Positions 27,217-35,975 of a stretch of DNA of 54,633 bases are shown here, piece by piece. Position numbers and translations under genes: made by a program. Every line of letters begins with the position of its first letter. The first letter of the stretch is position 1. Source of the stretch: Frankia sp. AgB32 (GTDB taxonomy: Bacteria; Actinomycetota; Actinomycetes; Frankiales; Frankiaceae); contig NZ_JALKFX010000042.1 of the NCBI RefSeq assembly GCF_023243045.1, positions 1 to 54,633 on the forward strand, read 5' to 3'. Under the pieces are notes generated by a model that was not told the DNA's origin, searched no databases, and saw only the letters and a program-made list of their open reading frames with translations.

Positions 27217-27829
27217 CTGTCAACCTCTCCCCATTTTATAGATGAAGATGAGTGCTGTTACGCGAACATTCGAGCGGGTCACCGAGGGTCCGCTGTGTCC
27301 GCAGGCATCTGTGGTGCGCCTCGCGGGCGGCGTCCGCGACATTCTGACCGTCGATCGCGTTGTCCATCGCACACGGAACCGGCTCGAAGGTGCCAGGTAT
27401 CGCCCTGGCTGCCGTATTCGTGGGTACACCGCCGGCGGGGTGGGCTAACGGCGGTCCCGACGCCGGCGGGTGTGTTCGACCGGCTGTCAGCCGACGGAAG
27501 GCCTCGCGGCTGTGGCGGTGATACGGAGGGGGACTCCGTCGAGACGCGGGCAGCCCGTCGAACATCGTCCGCTGGCTGGTAGCCGGGCTGGACGTCGGGG
27601 GAGTGACCTCACGTTTCCGACGCTAGCAGCGATGCGCGCCGTTGTCTGCCACCACCGACTGCTCCGATCGAATTTGTCGAGAATAACTGCGGCCGGCGCG
27701 TGCGGCGGGGTGGGTCATTCAGCGCTGCCCTGGTGGGTTGTGGTGATGAAAAAGATGAAAAACTGCGAGCGGTGATGTTACCAGCGCGTATGACTAACAT
27801 TTTCACTCTCTCGCCTCTACGGTTCATCC
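27217..27829. other. Divergent intergenic region between metY and the DUF222 gene
   Basis: This 613-base stretch holds the metY promoter candidate and a 6-bp hairpin (GCCAGG/CCTGGC, 27392-27409). From about 27650 onward the DNA becomes markedly richer in A and T. I looked for a SAM riboswitch on the metY side and found none. No gene is supported. Confidence 0.4.
27235..27240 (-). promoter_or_regulatory. Candidate -10 element for metY
   Basis: On the minus strand TATAAA (within CTATAAAATGGGG) ends 18 bases before the metY start. It is an unusually AT-rich hexamer for this DNA. No good TTGACA box lies 17 bases upstream (GTAACA is nearest). Transcription from it would give a very short leader carrying the ribosome-binding site. 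Confidence 0.4.
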
Positions 27830-29080
27830 ATGACGATCGATGCTGCCGCGCCGCCGGGCCATCCACCGGTCTGCTCTGGGCTGGCCACGTTGACCGGGCT
27901 GCTGGACGAGGTGATTCCTGCGCCACTCTGGTCGTTGTCCGACGCTGACCTCGACGACGCGCTGTACCAGTGCTCGGTCCAGCAGTCCCGCCTCGCAGCG
28001 CTGCAGCTGCGCATCGTGCGGGAGGTCGACGGCCGCAATCTCGCGCGCCAGGCCGAGCCAGGTTCCACCGCTGACCACATCCGGGCCCGCTTGCGGCTGC
28101 AGCCGCTTGACGCCGCCCGTCTGGTGGACCTCGCGGCCGCTGTTGACGGCCCGCTGGCCGCCACCGGGCGGGCGCTCGCCGAGGGCGCGGTCACCCCCGC
28201 CCAGGCGATGGTCATTCGGAAGTCACTTCGATCACTTCCCCTGGAGACCAACCTCGAGGCCAGGCTGGAAGCGGAGCACCTGCTACTGGGCCACGCACGC
28301 TCGTTCGATCCAGGTGAGCTGGCCCGGGTGGGACAGCGGATCCGCGAATGTCTGCGCGCCGCTGCGGGCAGGAAACCCCGCCGTCGGACGCGGCGTGCCA
28401 CCAGCACCAAGGACAGCGAGGAGGCCAGCCGGAAGCACGATCCGTCGCCCGGGCCGGGCGCCCGCGGAGACTCCGACGACGATCCGATGGAGGGCGTTGG
28501 TGAACATGCGTCATGGGACGGTGCCGAGGGCGGGACTCCTCCGGCGCCGGGCAGCGGTCCGGGAACCGGAGAGGGAGACATCCACGAAGGCAGGGCGCGC
28601 AGGCGCGGATCACCTCCGGGCACCGAGCCGGAGAGCAGCACCGAGCGCGGGGACGCAGACGGAGCCCCCGCCACGAGTGGTGGGCCGTCGGCGGCCGAGG
28701 ACCGGTCCCTGCACCTGATCGATCTGCTCGGTGGCGGGACCCGGATCATCGCCGAACTCGACAACGAGGCAGCCTCCGTGGTGTGTGAGGCGCTCGAGCC
28801 GCTGGCGACACCCAGCTCCTCAGCGGACAGTCGCAGCGCGCCGCGACGACGGGCTGACGCCCTGGTCGAACTCGCGCGACGCGCGACGGAGGCGGCACGT
28901 CCGCCGCAGGGCAGAGCTGGCCCTCGCCGCGCTCCGGCCGGTGCGTGGGCCCTGCTCTTCCGCGGATCCACGCCCTACGCGGACCCGGGTACGGGAAGCG
29001 AGTGTGGCGTGGAGCGCCGTCGCCGCCTGCCCGTCCGTCGGCAGCGGGTTACGGGCAAAGTGGAGAAACAGCACGCATGA
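27830..29080 (+). CDS. DUF222 (13E12-repeat-like) protein lacking its HNH nuclease end
   Basis: This 416-residue frame begins as a DUF222 protein: LATLTGLLDEVIPAPLWSLS, CSVQQSRLAALQLRIVREVD, HIRARLRLQPLDAARLVDL, and EGAVTPAQAMVIRKSLRSLP. A highly charged, Gly/Pro-rich segment covers residues 175-290, followed by LDNEAASVVCEALEPLA and RRADALVELARRATEA. In normal members this leads into a beta-rich part and a C-terminal HNH nuclease. Here the sequence after about residue 355 becomes Arg/Pro-rich and ends without any HNH motif. It is probably a truncated, non-functional copy. DUF222-HNH genes are often repetitive and mobile-like in actinobacteria. Confidence 0.7.
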   Translation: MTIDAAAPPGHPPVCSGLATLTGLLDEVIPAPLWSLSDADLDDALYQCSVQQSRLAALQLRIVREVDGRNLARQAEPGSTADHIRARLRLQPLDAARLVDLAAAVDGPLAATGRALAEGAVTPAQAMVIRKSLRSLPLETNLEARLEAEHLLLGHARSFDPGELARVGQRIRECLRAAAGRKPRRRTRRATSTKDSEEASRKHDPSPGPGARGDSDDDPMEGVGEHASWDGAEGGTPPAPGSGPGTGEGDIHEGRARRRGSPPGTEPESSTERGDADGAPATSGGPSAAEDRSLHLIDLLGGGTRIIAELDNEAASVVCEALEPLATPSSSADSRSAPRRRADALVELARRATEAARPPQGRAGPRRAPAGAWALLFRGSTPYADPGTGSECGVERRRRLPVRRQRVTGKVEKQHA

Positions 29081-29159
29081 GCGACGAGCGCTGAGGTGGG
29101 CACGACAGTGTCGGTGCGAAACCGTGGGGGCAACGATCGGCGGCTGGCCCCGTCTCCGG

Positions 29160-29475
29160 AGCGCGACGGTACTCGTCCCGAGGCATCCCGGTCAGCTCGG
29201 CCAACATCTCCACGTTGCGCCGTACCCTGCGCCAGGGAAGCAGAGTCGGGTCCTGGAACACGTAGCTGATCTTGTCCATCGCCACCTCGACCGTGCCCGC
29301 GGAGGCGTCGGTCAGCCCTGAGGCCAACCGGAGCAGCGTGCTCGTGCCGCAGCCGGACGCGCCGACGACACTGACGAACTCTCCGTCCCGGACCGTCAGG
29401 TCGATCGGCGCGAGCGCGACGGTTCCGTCGGGATAGCGCTTCTGCGTGCCTCGGAACGCCACAACGGGCGACGCG
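29160..29475 (-). pseudogene. Fragment of an ABC transporter ATPase (nitrate/sulfonate/taurine type)
   Basis: On the minus strand this stretch encodes the first 100 residues of an SsuB/TauB-type ATPase: VVAFRGTQKRYPDGTVALAP, then IDLTVRDGEFVSVVGASG, the Walker A region, and a Q-loop in ISYVFQDPTLLPWRRVRRNV followed by EMLAELTGMPRDEYRRA. Walker A reads GCGTST, so the essential Lys is Thr (ACG for AAG). After about 29160 the signature motif, Walker B and H-loop are missing, and the sequence turns random. Loss of both the lysine and the C-terminal two thirds marks it as a pseudogene. Confidence 0.8.
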
Positions 29476-29616
29476 GTGGAGACTCCCGGCCCGCCGGCGT
29501 CGCCGACAGGGGAAGCGGGAAGCCGCGTCGGCGCGTCCTCGCTGGCCGGCTGGTGAAACTGTCGTGGACGCCGTGCTGGTGGGCACCTGTGGCGCGAGCC
29601 GAGGGTGGTCGCCGGC

Positions 29617-29838
29617 TCATCCGCTGGCCGTGCCGTTCGCCGCGGGGGTGGGCGTCGACAGCGACGAGGATGGACTGGTCGGGTCGCCGGTCGTGCCGCC
29701 GGGCCCCGGCGCGGGCCAGCGGACGGCGGCAGCAGCCAGGTCGCGGGGATAGATGGTCGTGAACGTTCTGTCGACGTTCTGCTCGATGACCGTCGCGGCG
29801 AGAGCGTTCTGGTGGGTTCCGTCGAATCGAACGCCGTT
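29617..29838 (-). other. Out-of-use 3' coding segment of the substrate-binding protein gene
   Basis: Directly after the TGA that ends the substrate-binding protein, the same frame stays open for 73 codons. It reads NGVRFDGTHQNALAATVIEQ and TFTTIYPRDLAAAAVRWPAP before a Pro/Ser/Thr tail and a TGA at 29617-29619. This is the expected C-terminus of the family (TIMPW-G-RFD-HQN). Confidence 0.8.
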
Positions 29839-30969
29839 TCAGGGCATGATGGTCGCGTTTCCTGGAAGATCAAGTGCGACGAGGGCGGACCGTACACGTT
29901 CCCGGTCGATGCTGTCGGCGTCCATGATTGCGCGCGCAAGGATTGTCGCTGTGGTGAATGCCATAGCGGCGTTCGTTGTCATGGGCGTCCCGAAGTCCTG
30001 CTGATAGCGTTCGGTTGCGACCGCTGCCAGTGGATTGGCCCGAGCGATGGTCGGGGACCAAGGTGCCTGTCGGCTCACCCGGACCTCGAAGCCGGGTACC
30101 TCGGTAAGTCGCGACGCCTCAACCGGCGCGCCGTAAACGACTACCTCCGGCGGTATGTACCCGCCCGCGCGGAAGGCGTCTCCGATCTTTTCGCCGGTGC
30201 CACTGGATGCGGTCGTCAGTACGACGTCGGGTGCCGCGGCGCGGATTGTCGCCACCGCGGCTGGCAACTCGGTACCCTCGGGTTCGTACGGCGCGGACGC
30301 GACGATTGGATTTCCGGCATCCTCGACGAACTCCGCCACGGTCGAGCGCAGATCGTCGCCTGTGGCGTCGTTGCTGTAGAGGACGGCCACCCGTTGGGCC
30401 ACCTGTCGCTGCTGCTCGATGTTGCGAAACAGCGACAGGACGGCGCCGCCATAGTCGGCGGCGTCGGGGCCCGCGCGGAAGAACCAGTCCAGGCCCCGCT
30501 CCGTAAGTGCCGTCAGTGGCGCGTCGCCGTTGATGAACGGGGTCTGCAGCCGTTCCGCCCGCTGGCTGGCGTCCAGCGTGGCGTCCGAGTCGAGCGCGCC
30601 GACGATCCCGGCCACATCACGGTCAGCTGCCAGTGTCGCCGCTTCATCCGCTGCATGCTGTTGATCATTTTTGGTGTCCAATGTCACAACCGACAGTCGA
30701 GCATGTCCGGATGGCCCCCAGATTTGTCCGGGCTGGTATCCGGGCCACTCCTTTCCCGCGTTGATGAAGCTGCGAGCGAGTTCCGCTCCGCGTTGTGTGT
30801 CTCGTCCACTGCCCTGGTCTCCGCCGGTCGATGGCGCGAGAACTCCGATCTTGACTATCCCGGAAACATTCGATTGCCGAGAGTTGTCGGAGTGGCTACA
30901 GGCCGCAAGGGTCGCGGTACACGCGAGCGCAAGACCTGCCACGCACATCCTTCGAATACCGTGGATCAT
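29839..30969 (-). CDS. ABC transporter substrate-binding lipoprotein (branched-chain amino acid type), cut short by an in-frame TGA
   Basis: The product is a 376-residue periplasmic-binding-protein-fold lipoprotein of the Peripla_BP_6 type. The signal peptide starts MIHGIRRMCVAGL and ends in the lipobox LAAC (Cys24). Family features are VKIGVLAPSTGGDQGSGRD, GAELARSFINAG, VTLDTKNDQQHAADEAATL, VAGIVGALDSDATLDAS, TPFINGDAPLTAL and FFRAGPDAADYGG. It stops after GNATIMP, where homologues have TIMPW. The next codon is TGA, a single change from TGG, and the frame continues with recognisable family sequence. The protein thus lacks its last 73 residues and is probably inactive. It is divergent from the second conservon. 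Confidence 0.8.
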   Translation of the reverse strand: MIHGIRRMCVAGLALACTATLAACSHSDNSRQSNVSGIVKIGVLAPSTGGDQGSGRDTQRGAELARSFINAGKEWPGYQPGQIWGPSGHARLSVVTLDTKNDQQHAADEAATLAADRDVAGIVGALDSDATLDASQRAERLQTPFINGDAPLTALTERGLDWFFRAGPDAADYGGAVLSLFRNIEQQRQVAQRVAVLYSNDATGDDLRSTVAEFVEDAGNPIVASAPYEPEGTELPAAVATIRAAAPDVVLTTASSGTGEKIGDAFRAGGYIPPEVVVYGAPVEASRLTEVPGFEVRVSRQAPWSPTIARANPLAAVATERYQQDFGTPMTTNAAMAFTTATILARAIMDADSIDRERVRSALVALDLPGNATIMP

Positions 30970-31603
30970 CACGCCCCACATGCACGCGGCTCTGTGTGGA
31001 GTGAAAGCTCCAGCGACCGGCGCCGACACTAGTGGTTTGCCCGGAGCTGTCGACAGCGGGGTTGTATCCAGGGCGGACGATTAGACCACTCTCGTCAAGA
31101 GGCCCCCTGTCGGCCGTCCGGTGGGCGCAAAATAGCCTTTCGGTCTGGTTGAAGCGGCACCGACGCGAAGGCGAGCCCGAAGGGGCGATGCCGGCCGGGC
31201 GAGGGCTCGAGCTCGACGTGGTGCCGTCGAAGCTCCGGCGATCGAGAGGTGAAGAGGTACGGGACGCGTGATCGAGCCAGGAACAGAGCGGGCGGGGGCC
31301 GAGGTGCGCATTGGCGTGCCTCGGGACTCTCGCGGTCTGGACTCGCGGGACACGGATGGCCGCGGCTTTCTCGCCACGACACCCGGTCACGGATCGGGCC
31401 TCGCTGTCGGGCTTTGGAAACCGTCCCCCGGTGGTCAGACCGCGGGGCCGCCTGTTCCGGAGAGCCCGGATCGGTCCGGGGCGGCGCCTGGGTCGGAGGA
31501 ATCCGGTAGGCAGGCCTGGCGGCGCGGGCGGCGTCGCGCCGGCTTCGCCGCACGCGCGACCGATCCGGTTGTCGGTGGTGGAGAGAAAGGGAGTCGCCGC
31601 GCC
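30970..31603. other. Divergent region between the lipoprotein gene and the second conservon
   Basis: These 634 bases should hold promoters for both directions. An open frame in phase with cvnA starts at GTG 31268, but its 112 codons encode an Arg/Gly/Pro-rich stretch unlike a sensor N-terminus. I therefore treat it as leader. No convincing promoter motif or RNA was recognised. Confidence 0.4.
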
Positions 31604-34600
31604 ATGGCACGCCTGCGGCCACGCCGACGACCGGGGCTGCGGGACCTGCCCGTCAACGGCAAACTCTTCGCCGCGTTGGCCGTACCGACGGCGGCGTTCC
31701 TGGCACTCGCACTCCTGTCGGCGGTCACCTGGCTGTCCAGCGCCGCCAGCTACGGCCGCGGGGTGACGGCGGCGAAGCTCGGCCAGCAGGTCACTGCCAC
31801 CGTGCACAAACTGCAACTGGAGCGCGACCTCGCTGTCGGTTTCATCAGTAGTGGTCGGGGCGCCGATGCGGCGACGCCACTCACGGCCCGACTCGGCAGC
31901 CAGCAGCACGCGGTCGACACGGCAGTCGTCCAACTGCGGGCAGCCCTTCATGGGTCCACGGATGATCTGGGCGCCACAACCGGCTCGGTGGCCCAGCGCG
32001 TCGTCGGCGGTGTGGACGGGCTGCCGGCGCTACGGGGGTCGGTGCGGTCCGGTGGACTGACGATGGACGCGATCTTCAACCAGTACTCGACCGTGATCAC
32101 CGATCTTCTGGATCTTGACCGTCGGATCGGGCAGGGACGCGACAACGAGGACCTGCGCTACTCGGCAACCGTCCTGAACGACCTGTCCACCTTCAAGGAG
32201 ATCAACTCCCAGGTGCGCGGTCAGCTCTACGCCACCGCCTTCGCCCATCGTTTCGACGTCGGTGCGTCCGACCGCTTCTCCGGGCTGCTCGCGCAGGCGC
32301 AGACCGCGCAGGACGCGTTTCGCGCCGCCGCACGCCCGGAGGACTGGGCCCGCTTCGATCAGATCGTCAACGGCCAGGCAGTGCTGACGGTCAAACGCAT
32401 CTCCGAGCGGGCTGTGCAGCGCCAACGGCTGGACGACCTCGACATCGATCCCGACCAGTGGTTCGCCGCCAGCACCACGCACATCGAGCTGCTGCGAACC
32501 GTCGAGTCGCAGCTTCTCGCCAACACCACCCGCTCGGCCGAGCAGCTACGGACCGACGCGTGGCAGCGGACCGCACTCATCGCCGCTTTCATCCTGATCA
32601 TCACTGTCGGTGCGAGTGTCTGGACGCTCGCGATCGCGCGGACGATGACCGGGCCGCTACGGCGCCTGCGGGCCGAGGCACTGGATATCGCGGAGGTCCG
32701 CCTGCCGCAGCTGATCGAGCAGCTGTGGACGGAGGACCTCGACAAGGTCGATGCGACCATCCAGCCCATCGGCATCACCTCACGCGACGAGATCGGCGAG
32801 GTCGCCCACACCTTCGACCGGCTGCAACGCGAGGCGGTGCGGCTGGCCACCGAGCAGGCCGGTCTGCGTCGCAACGTCAACACGCTGTTCCTGAGCCTGT
32901 CCCGGCGAAGCCAGAGCCTGATCGAACGGCAGATCGCGCTCATCGATCGGCTCGAAGCCGCCGAGGAGAACCCGCTTCAACTGGAGAACCTGTTCAGGCT
33001 GGACCACCTGGCGACCCGGATGCGCCGCAACAGTGAGAACCTGCTCGTCCTAGCCGGCACGGGTCCAGGGCGGCGGCGGTCGGGCTCGGTGCCACTCGGG
33101 GACGTGCTGCAGGCCGCGCTCGGTGAGATCGAGCAGTACGAGCGGGTGCAGATCGTCGACGTGCCGGAGGTCCGCCTCTCCGCCGAGCCGGTCAACCACA
33201 TCGTTCATCTGGTGGCCGAACTACTGGAGAACGCCGCCCAGTTCTCCCCGCCCTACCTGCCGGTCGACCTGGCCGCCACCAGCGCCGACAACGGCGATGT
33301 GCTCATCGCCATCAACGATGGCGGCCTTGGCATGTCCGAACGGGAGCTCGCCGCGGCGAACCAGCGACTTGCCGAACCCCCGCTGTTCGATTTCGCCATT
33401 GCCCAGCGCCTCGGGCTGTTCGTGGTCTCCCGCCTGGCCAGCCGCCATGACATCGATGTCCGTCTGTCCCGATCCGACGCCGGCGGTGTCCGAGCGTCCG
33501 TGCGATTGCCGGCGGCTCTGCGCGCGGGTGCGACGGGCCTGGTGCCCCCGCCCGCTCGCGAAAAGGCGACCGGGCAGGCCGGTGCCGCGACCGCCCGAGG
33601 AAGTCTGGACGGCGCGCTCGTCACCTCCGTCCGCAACGGGTCCGTCCGCGACGGGCGGACCGGAGCGCAGGAGTCGGTCGGCGCCGACCTCCGAGGCGAC
33701 CAGGACCGCGCTCTGGTGGCACAGGCCAGCGTGCCGCCGCTGCGGGCGACCACGGATCCCGACAGTTCCGGCGGATCGCTGCCCCGCCGCAGGGCCGGCA
33801 ACGGCTACGACGCCCTCGCCCTCGTCGGGAACGCCTTGGCGACCCTCGACGGCCCCGCGAGTGACGACGGCGGAATTTCGGTCACCTCCGGCCGGACGCA
33901 CGGCGTGGCCGCAGACGCCGATCGGACGGGCGCCCCTCCGGCGGCCGCTACGTGGATCCATTCCCGGGTCCCCGGCGACACCATCAGCTCCGCGCTGGTG
34001 GGCAGCCACGACGAGACGCGTGCGGGCGGCGCGCCGCCCACGGATCACGGGGGCCAGCCCAGGACCGTGGGTGACGTGGCCGTGAGCCTGCCGCCCATCG
34101 CTGACGCCGTCGCCGAGCTGGAGCGGCGTCGCGCGCAGGCGGCAGGCGAGCGCGGGACGGTCGTGCCACTGCCAGGCGCAGGCACCCACCTGCCTGCCAG
34201 TCCGGTGGTGCCGGCCCGCCCGGTGGCGGAGCGCGTCGATCCAGGCGCCGGGACACAACCCGGAGCGAGGGGACCGCGAGAGCCGGGGTTCGGTGCGCCC
34301 GCGATCAGTCCAGCGGGGCCCGGACCGGGTTCGACAGCCACGCCCGTGGTCGTGTCCGCGGCTGCCCGCCGCTGGACCGAACTCGTGCGGGAGGCGGCGG
34401 CGGACGTGTTCTCGCTCGCGGCGTCACACGACCCGTTCGACTGGTTCACCCATGACCAGGCGTCCAGCGGTCCTGGTCCGGCCCCGTCGATGACCACCGA
34501 GGTGGGTTCGGCCTCGTGGTGGAACAGCGCGCCGTCCGAGAACGGGTTCCCGACGGCGTCGCCCGACGCCGGTACCGACTCCATCCCGACACCGGTCGTG

Positions 34601-34948
34601 GCGAACGATGGGTCTGCGAGCACGAGTGCCGTTGATGAACCCTGGCCCGCCGCCGGCGATGCGCCGACAGCGGCTGGCCCGGCAGCGTCCCGGGCCACCA
34701 CCCTGTCAGGCCTGCCGGTTCGCACCCCGCAGGCGCAGCCGTTCGCCGTTCAGGGGCCGCTGCCCGCGCCCGCCCGGCCGGCCGAGCCCAACCCGTTCTT
34801 CGGTTATGTCGCGAGTACCGACCGGGCGATGGACGGCAGCGAGGCGGACGCGCCCGAGTGGATCAGGGGCCGGCTGACCCGGCTGTACGAGGGTGTACAC
34901 CATGCCCGGGGAAACGGTCTCGTGCCGGCCGACGATGCCGACGGTTGA
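31604..34948 (+). CDS. cvnA: Second conservon CvnA: NIT-type sensor histidine kinase-like protein
   Basis: This 1114-residue protein has the same layout as the first CvnA. Helix one is at residues 18-43 (LFAALAVPTAAFLALALLSA). An extracytoplasmic helical NIT-type domain follows, helix two is at about 323-347 (ALIAAFILIITVGASVWTLA), and then HAMP. The conservon-type LFRLDHLATRMRRNSENLLV comes before a HATPase_c domain at about 530-640 (N-box VAELLENAAQFSPP, G1 NDGGLGMS, G2 RLGLFVVSRLASRHD). The disordered tail covers residues 650-1114. I chose the ATG at 31604 (AAGGGAG about 12 bases upstream). The two CvnA proteins differ clearly in the sensor part, so they probably detect different signals. 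Confidence 0.88.
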   Translation: MARLRPRRRPGLRDLPVNGKLFAALAVPTAAFLALALLSAVTWLSSAASYGRGVTAAKLGQQVTATVHKLQLERDLAVGFISSGRGADAATPLTARLGSQQHAVDTAVVQLRAALHGSTDDLGATTGSVAQRVVGGVDGLPALRGSVRSGGLTMDAIFNQYSTVITDLLDLDRRIGQGRDNEDLRYSATVLNDLSTFKEINSQVRGQLYATAFAHRFDVGASDRFSGLLAQAQTAQDAFRAAARPEDWARFDQIVNGQAVLTVKRISERAVQRQRLDDLDIDPDQWFAASTTHIELLRTVESQLLANTTRSAEQLRTDAWQRTALIAAFILIITVGASVWTLAIARTMTGPLRRLRAEALDIAEVRLPQLIEQLWTEDLDKVDATIQPIGITSRDEIGEVAHTFDRLQREAVRLATEQAGLRRNVNTLFLSLSRRSQSLIERQIALIDRLEAAEENPLQLENLFRLDHLATRMRRNSENLLVLAGTGPGRRRSGSVPLGDVLQAALGEIEQYERVQIVDVPEVRLSAEPVNHIVHLVAELLENAAQFSPPYLPVDLAATSADNGDVLIAINDGGLGMSERELAAANQRLAEPPLFDFAIAQRLGLFVVSRLASRHDIDVRLSRSDAGGVRASVRLPAALRAGATGLVPPPAREKATGQAGAATARGSLDGALVTSVRNGSVRDGRTGAQESVGADLRGDQDRALVAQASVPPLRATTDPDSSGGSLPRRRAGNGYDALALVGNALATLDGPASDDGGISVTSGRTHGVAADADRTGAPPAAATWIHSRVPGDTISSALVGSHDETRAGGAPPTDHGGQPRTVGDVAVSLPPIADAVAELERRRAQAAGERGTVVPLPGAGTHLPASPVVPARPVAERVDPGAGTQPGARGPREPGFGAPAISPAGPGPGSTATPVVVSAAARRWTELVREAAADVFSLAASHDPFDWFTHDQASSGPGPAPSMTTEVGSASWWNSAPSENGFPTASPDAGTDSIPTPVVANDGSASTSAVDEPWPAAGDAPTAAGPAASRATTLSGLPVRTPQAQPFAVQGPLPAPARPAEPNPFFGYVASTDRAMDGSEADAPEWIRGRLTRLYEGVHHARGNGLVPADDADG

Positions 34949-35022
34949 ACCCAGCCGCCCCGCGCGCCGCACCTGACCCTTGACGTCACCGCCGATCACA
35001 ACCGGCAGTCTGGAGGACAATC

Positions 35023-35427
35023 GTGACCCAGCCGGACAACACGAATCCCTCACTCGACTGGCTCATCAACAACTTCGTGGACTTCGTTCCCGGCGTGGCG
35101 AACGCGATCCTCGCCTCGTCGGACGGACACCTGCTCGCGGTGTGCAGCGGATTCCCCCGTGAGCGGGCCGTGCAGTTGGGCACCATCGCCTCCGGTCTGT
35201 TCAGCCTGACCACCGCCGCCGCGGAGTTCTCCGACGGCGGGCGCGTGACGCAGACGATCGTGGAGATGCCGCAGGGCTCCTTGCTACTCATGGCGGTGGG
35301 TGAGGGCTCGTGCCTCGCGGTGCTCGCCTCCAACACCTGTGACATCGGCCTGGTCGGATATGAGATGACGGTGCTTGTCGCCCGGACCCGGGAGGCGTTG
35401 ACTCCCGAGCGGCGGGCGAAGGTGTGA
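35023..35427 (+). CDS. cvnB: Second conservon CvnB: Roadblock/LC7 domain protein
   Basis: This 134-residue Roadblock/LC7 protein shows WLINNFVDFVPGVANAILAS, then DGHLLAVCSGFPRERAVQLG, QTIVEMPQGSLLLMAVGEGS and IGLVGYEMTVLVARTREALT. The GTG at 35023 has CTGGAGGA upstream. It is 74 bases after the cvnA stop and 57 bases before the DUF742 gene. In its family it would act together with a small GTPase, but no GTPase gene follows in this locus. Confidence 0.9.
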   Translation: MTQPDNTNPSLDWLINNFVDFVPGVANAILASSDGHLLAVCSGFPRERAVQLGTIASGLFSLTTAAAEFSDGGRVTQTIVEMPQGSLLLMAVGEGSCLAVLASNTCDIGLVGYEMTVLVARTREALTPERRAKV

Positions 35428-35484
35428 CCGCTGGTCGCCGGCCGACGTCCGCACGTCCGCACGTCCTGATGGCCGGGTGAGCGG

Positions 35485-35844
35485 ATGAACGGGGACGCGC
35501 CCGAGCCGTCGGGGGAACTCGTGCGGCCCTATGCGGCGACCCGTGGTCGGGCGCGGCCCTCACGACTGCTTGCGCTCGAGGCGATGGTGACCACGACGCC
35601 CCAGGGTCTCGCGAGAGTGTCCGGGCTGCTGCTGGAGCAGAAGTCGATCGTCACCTTGTGCGTGTGGCCGCAGTCTGTGATCGAGATCGCGGCCGCGCTT
35701 CGGCTGCCAGTCGGCGTGGTGCGGGTGCTGGTGGCGGACGCCGCGGCGGAGCGGCTGGTGGACATCTCCCAGCTGAGTACCCCGACGGGCGGGCCGGAGC
35801 TGGACCTGTTGGACCGGGTGCTGACCGGACTGCGCCGACTCTGA
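35485..35844 (+). CDS. cvnC: Second conservon CvnC: DUF742 protein
   Basis: This 119-residue DUF742 protein has the signature LVRPYAATRGRARPSR, then VWPQSVIEIAAALRLPVGVV and RVLVADAAAERLVDIS, and ends LDLLDRVLTGLRRL. The ATG at 35485 follows a weak GTGAG site. In complete conservons the GTPase gene overlaps the end of this gene. Here the stop at 35844 is followed by 131 non-coding bases and then proline dehydrogenase. The protein probably still pairs with CvnB; a GTPase partner, if needed, must come from elsewhere. Confidence 0.9.
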   Translation: MNGDAPEPSGELVRPYAATRGRARPSRLLALEAMVTTTPQGLARVSGLLLEQKSIVTLCVWPQSVIEIAAALRLPVGVVRVLVADAAAERLVDISQLSTPTGGPELDLLDRVLTGLRRL

Positions 35845-35975
35845 GCCGCCGAGTTCGGCGCGCGCAGCCGCGCGGACCCGCGGGGCCGCGCCACCCGACT
35901 GGACAGCCGGAGCCATCTCCGAGATGCTACCGATTGTGTTGAGTCGATCACCAAAGGTTCGGGTTCGGGGTCGCG

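Noticed and set aside
27217-27660. SAM riboswitch upstream of metY
   Set aside because: Actinobacterial metY genes often have SAM-IV elements. I read the minus strand here and found neither the conserved GGCAACC-type core nor the pseudoknot partners, only small unrelated hairpins.
28975-29586. 203-residue minus-strand frame over the ABC ATPase fragment
   Set aside because: It is in a different register from the clear ATPase sequence and has no recognisable motif.
31268-31603. N-terminal 112-residue extension of the second CvnA
   Set aside because: The stretch is Arg/Gly/Pro-rich and lacks similarity to sensor N-termini. An ATG with a ribosome-binding site directly before the membrane helix is a better start.
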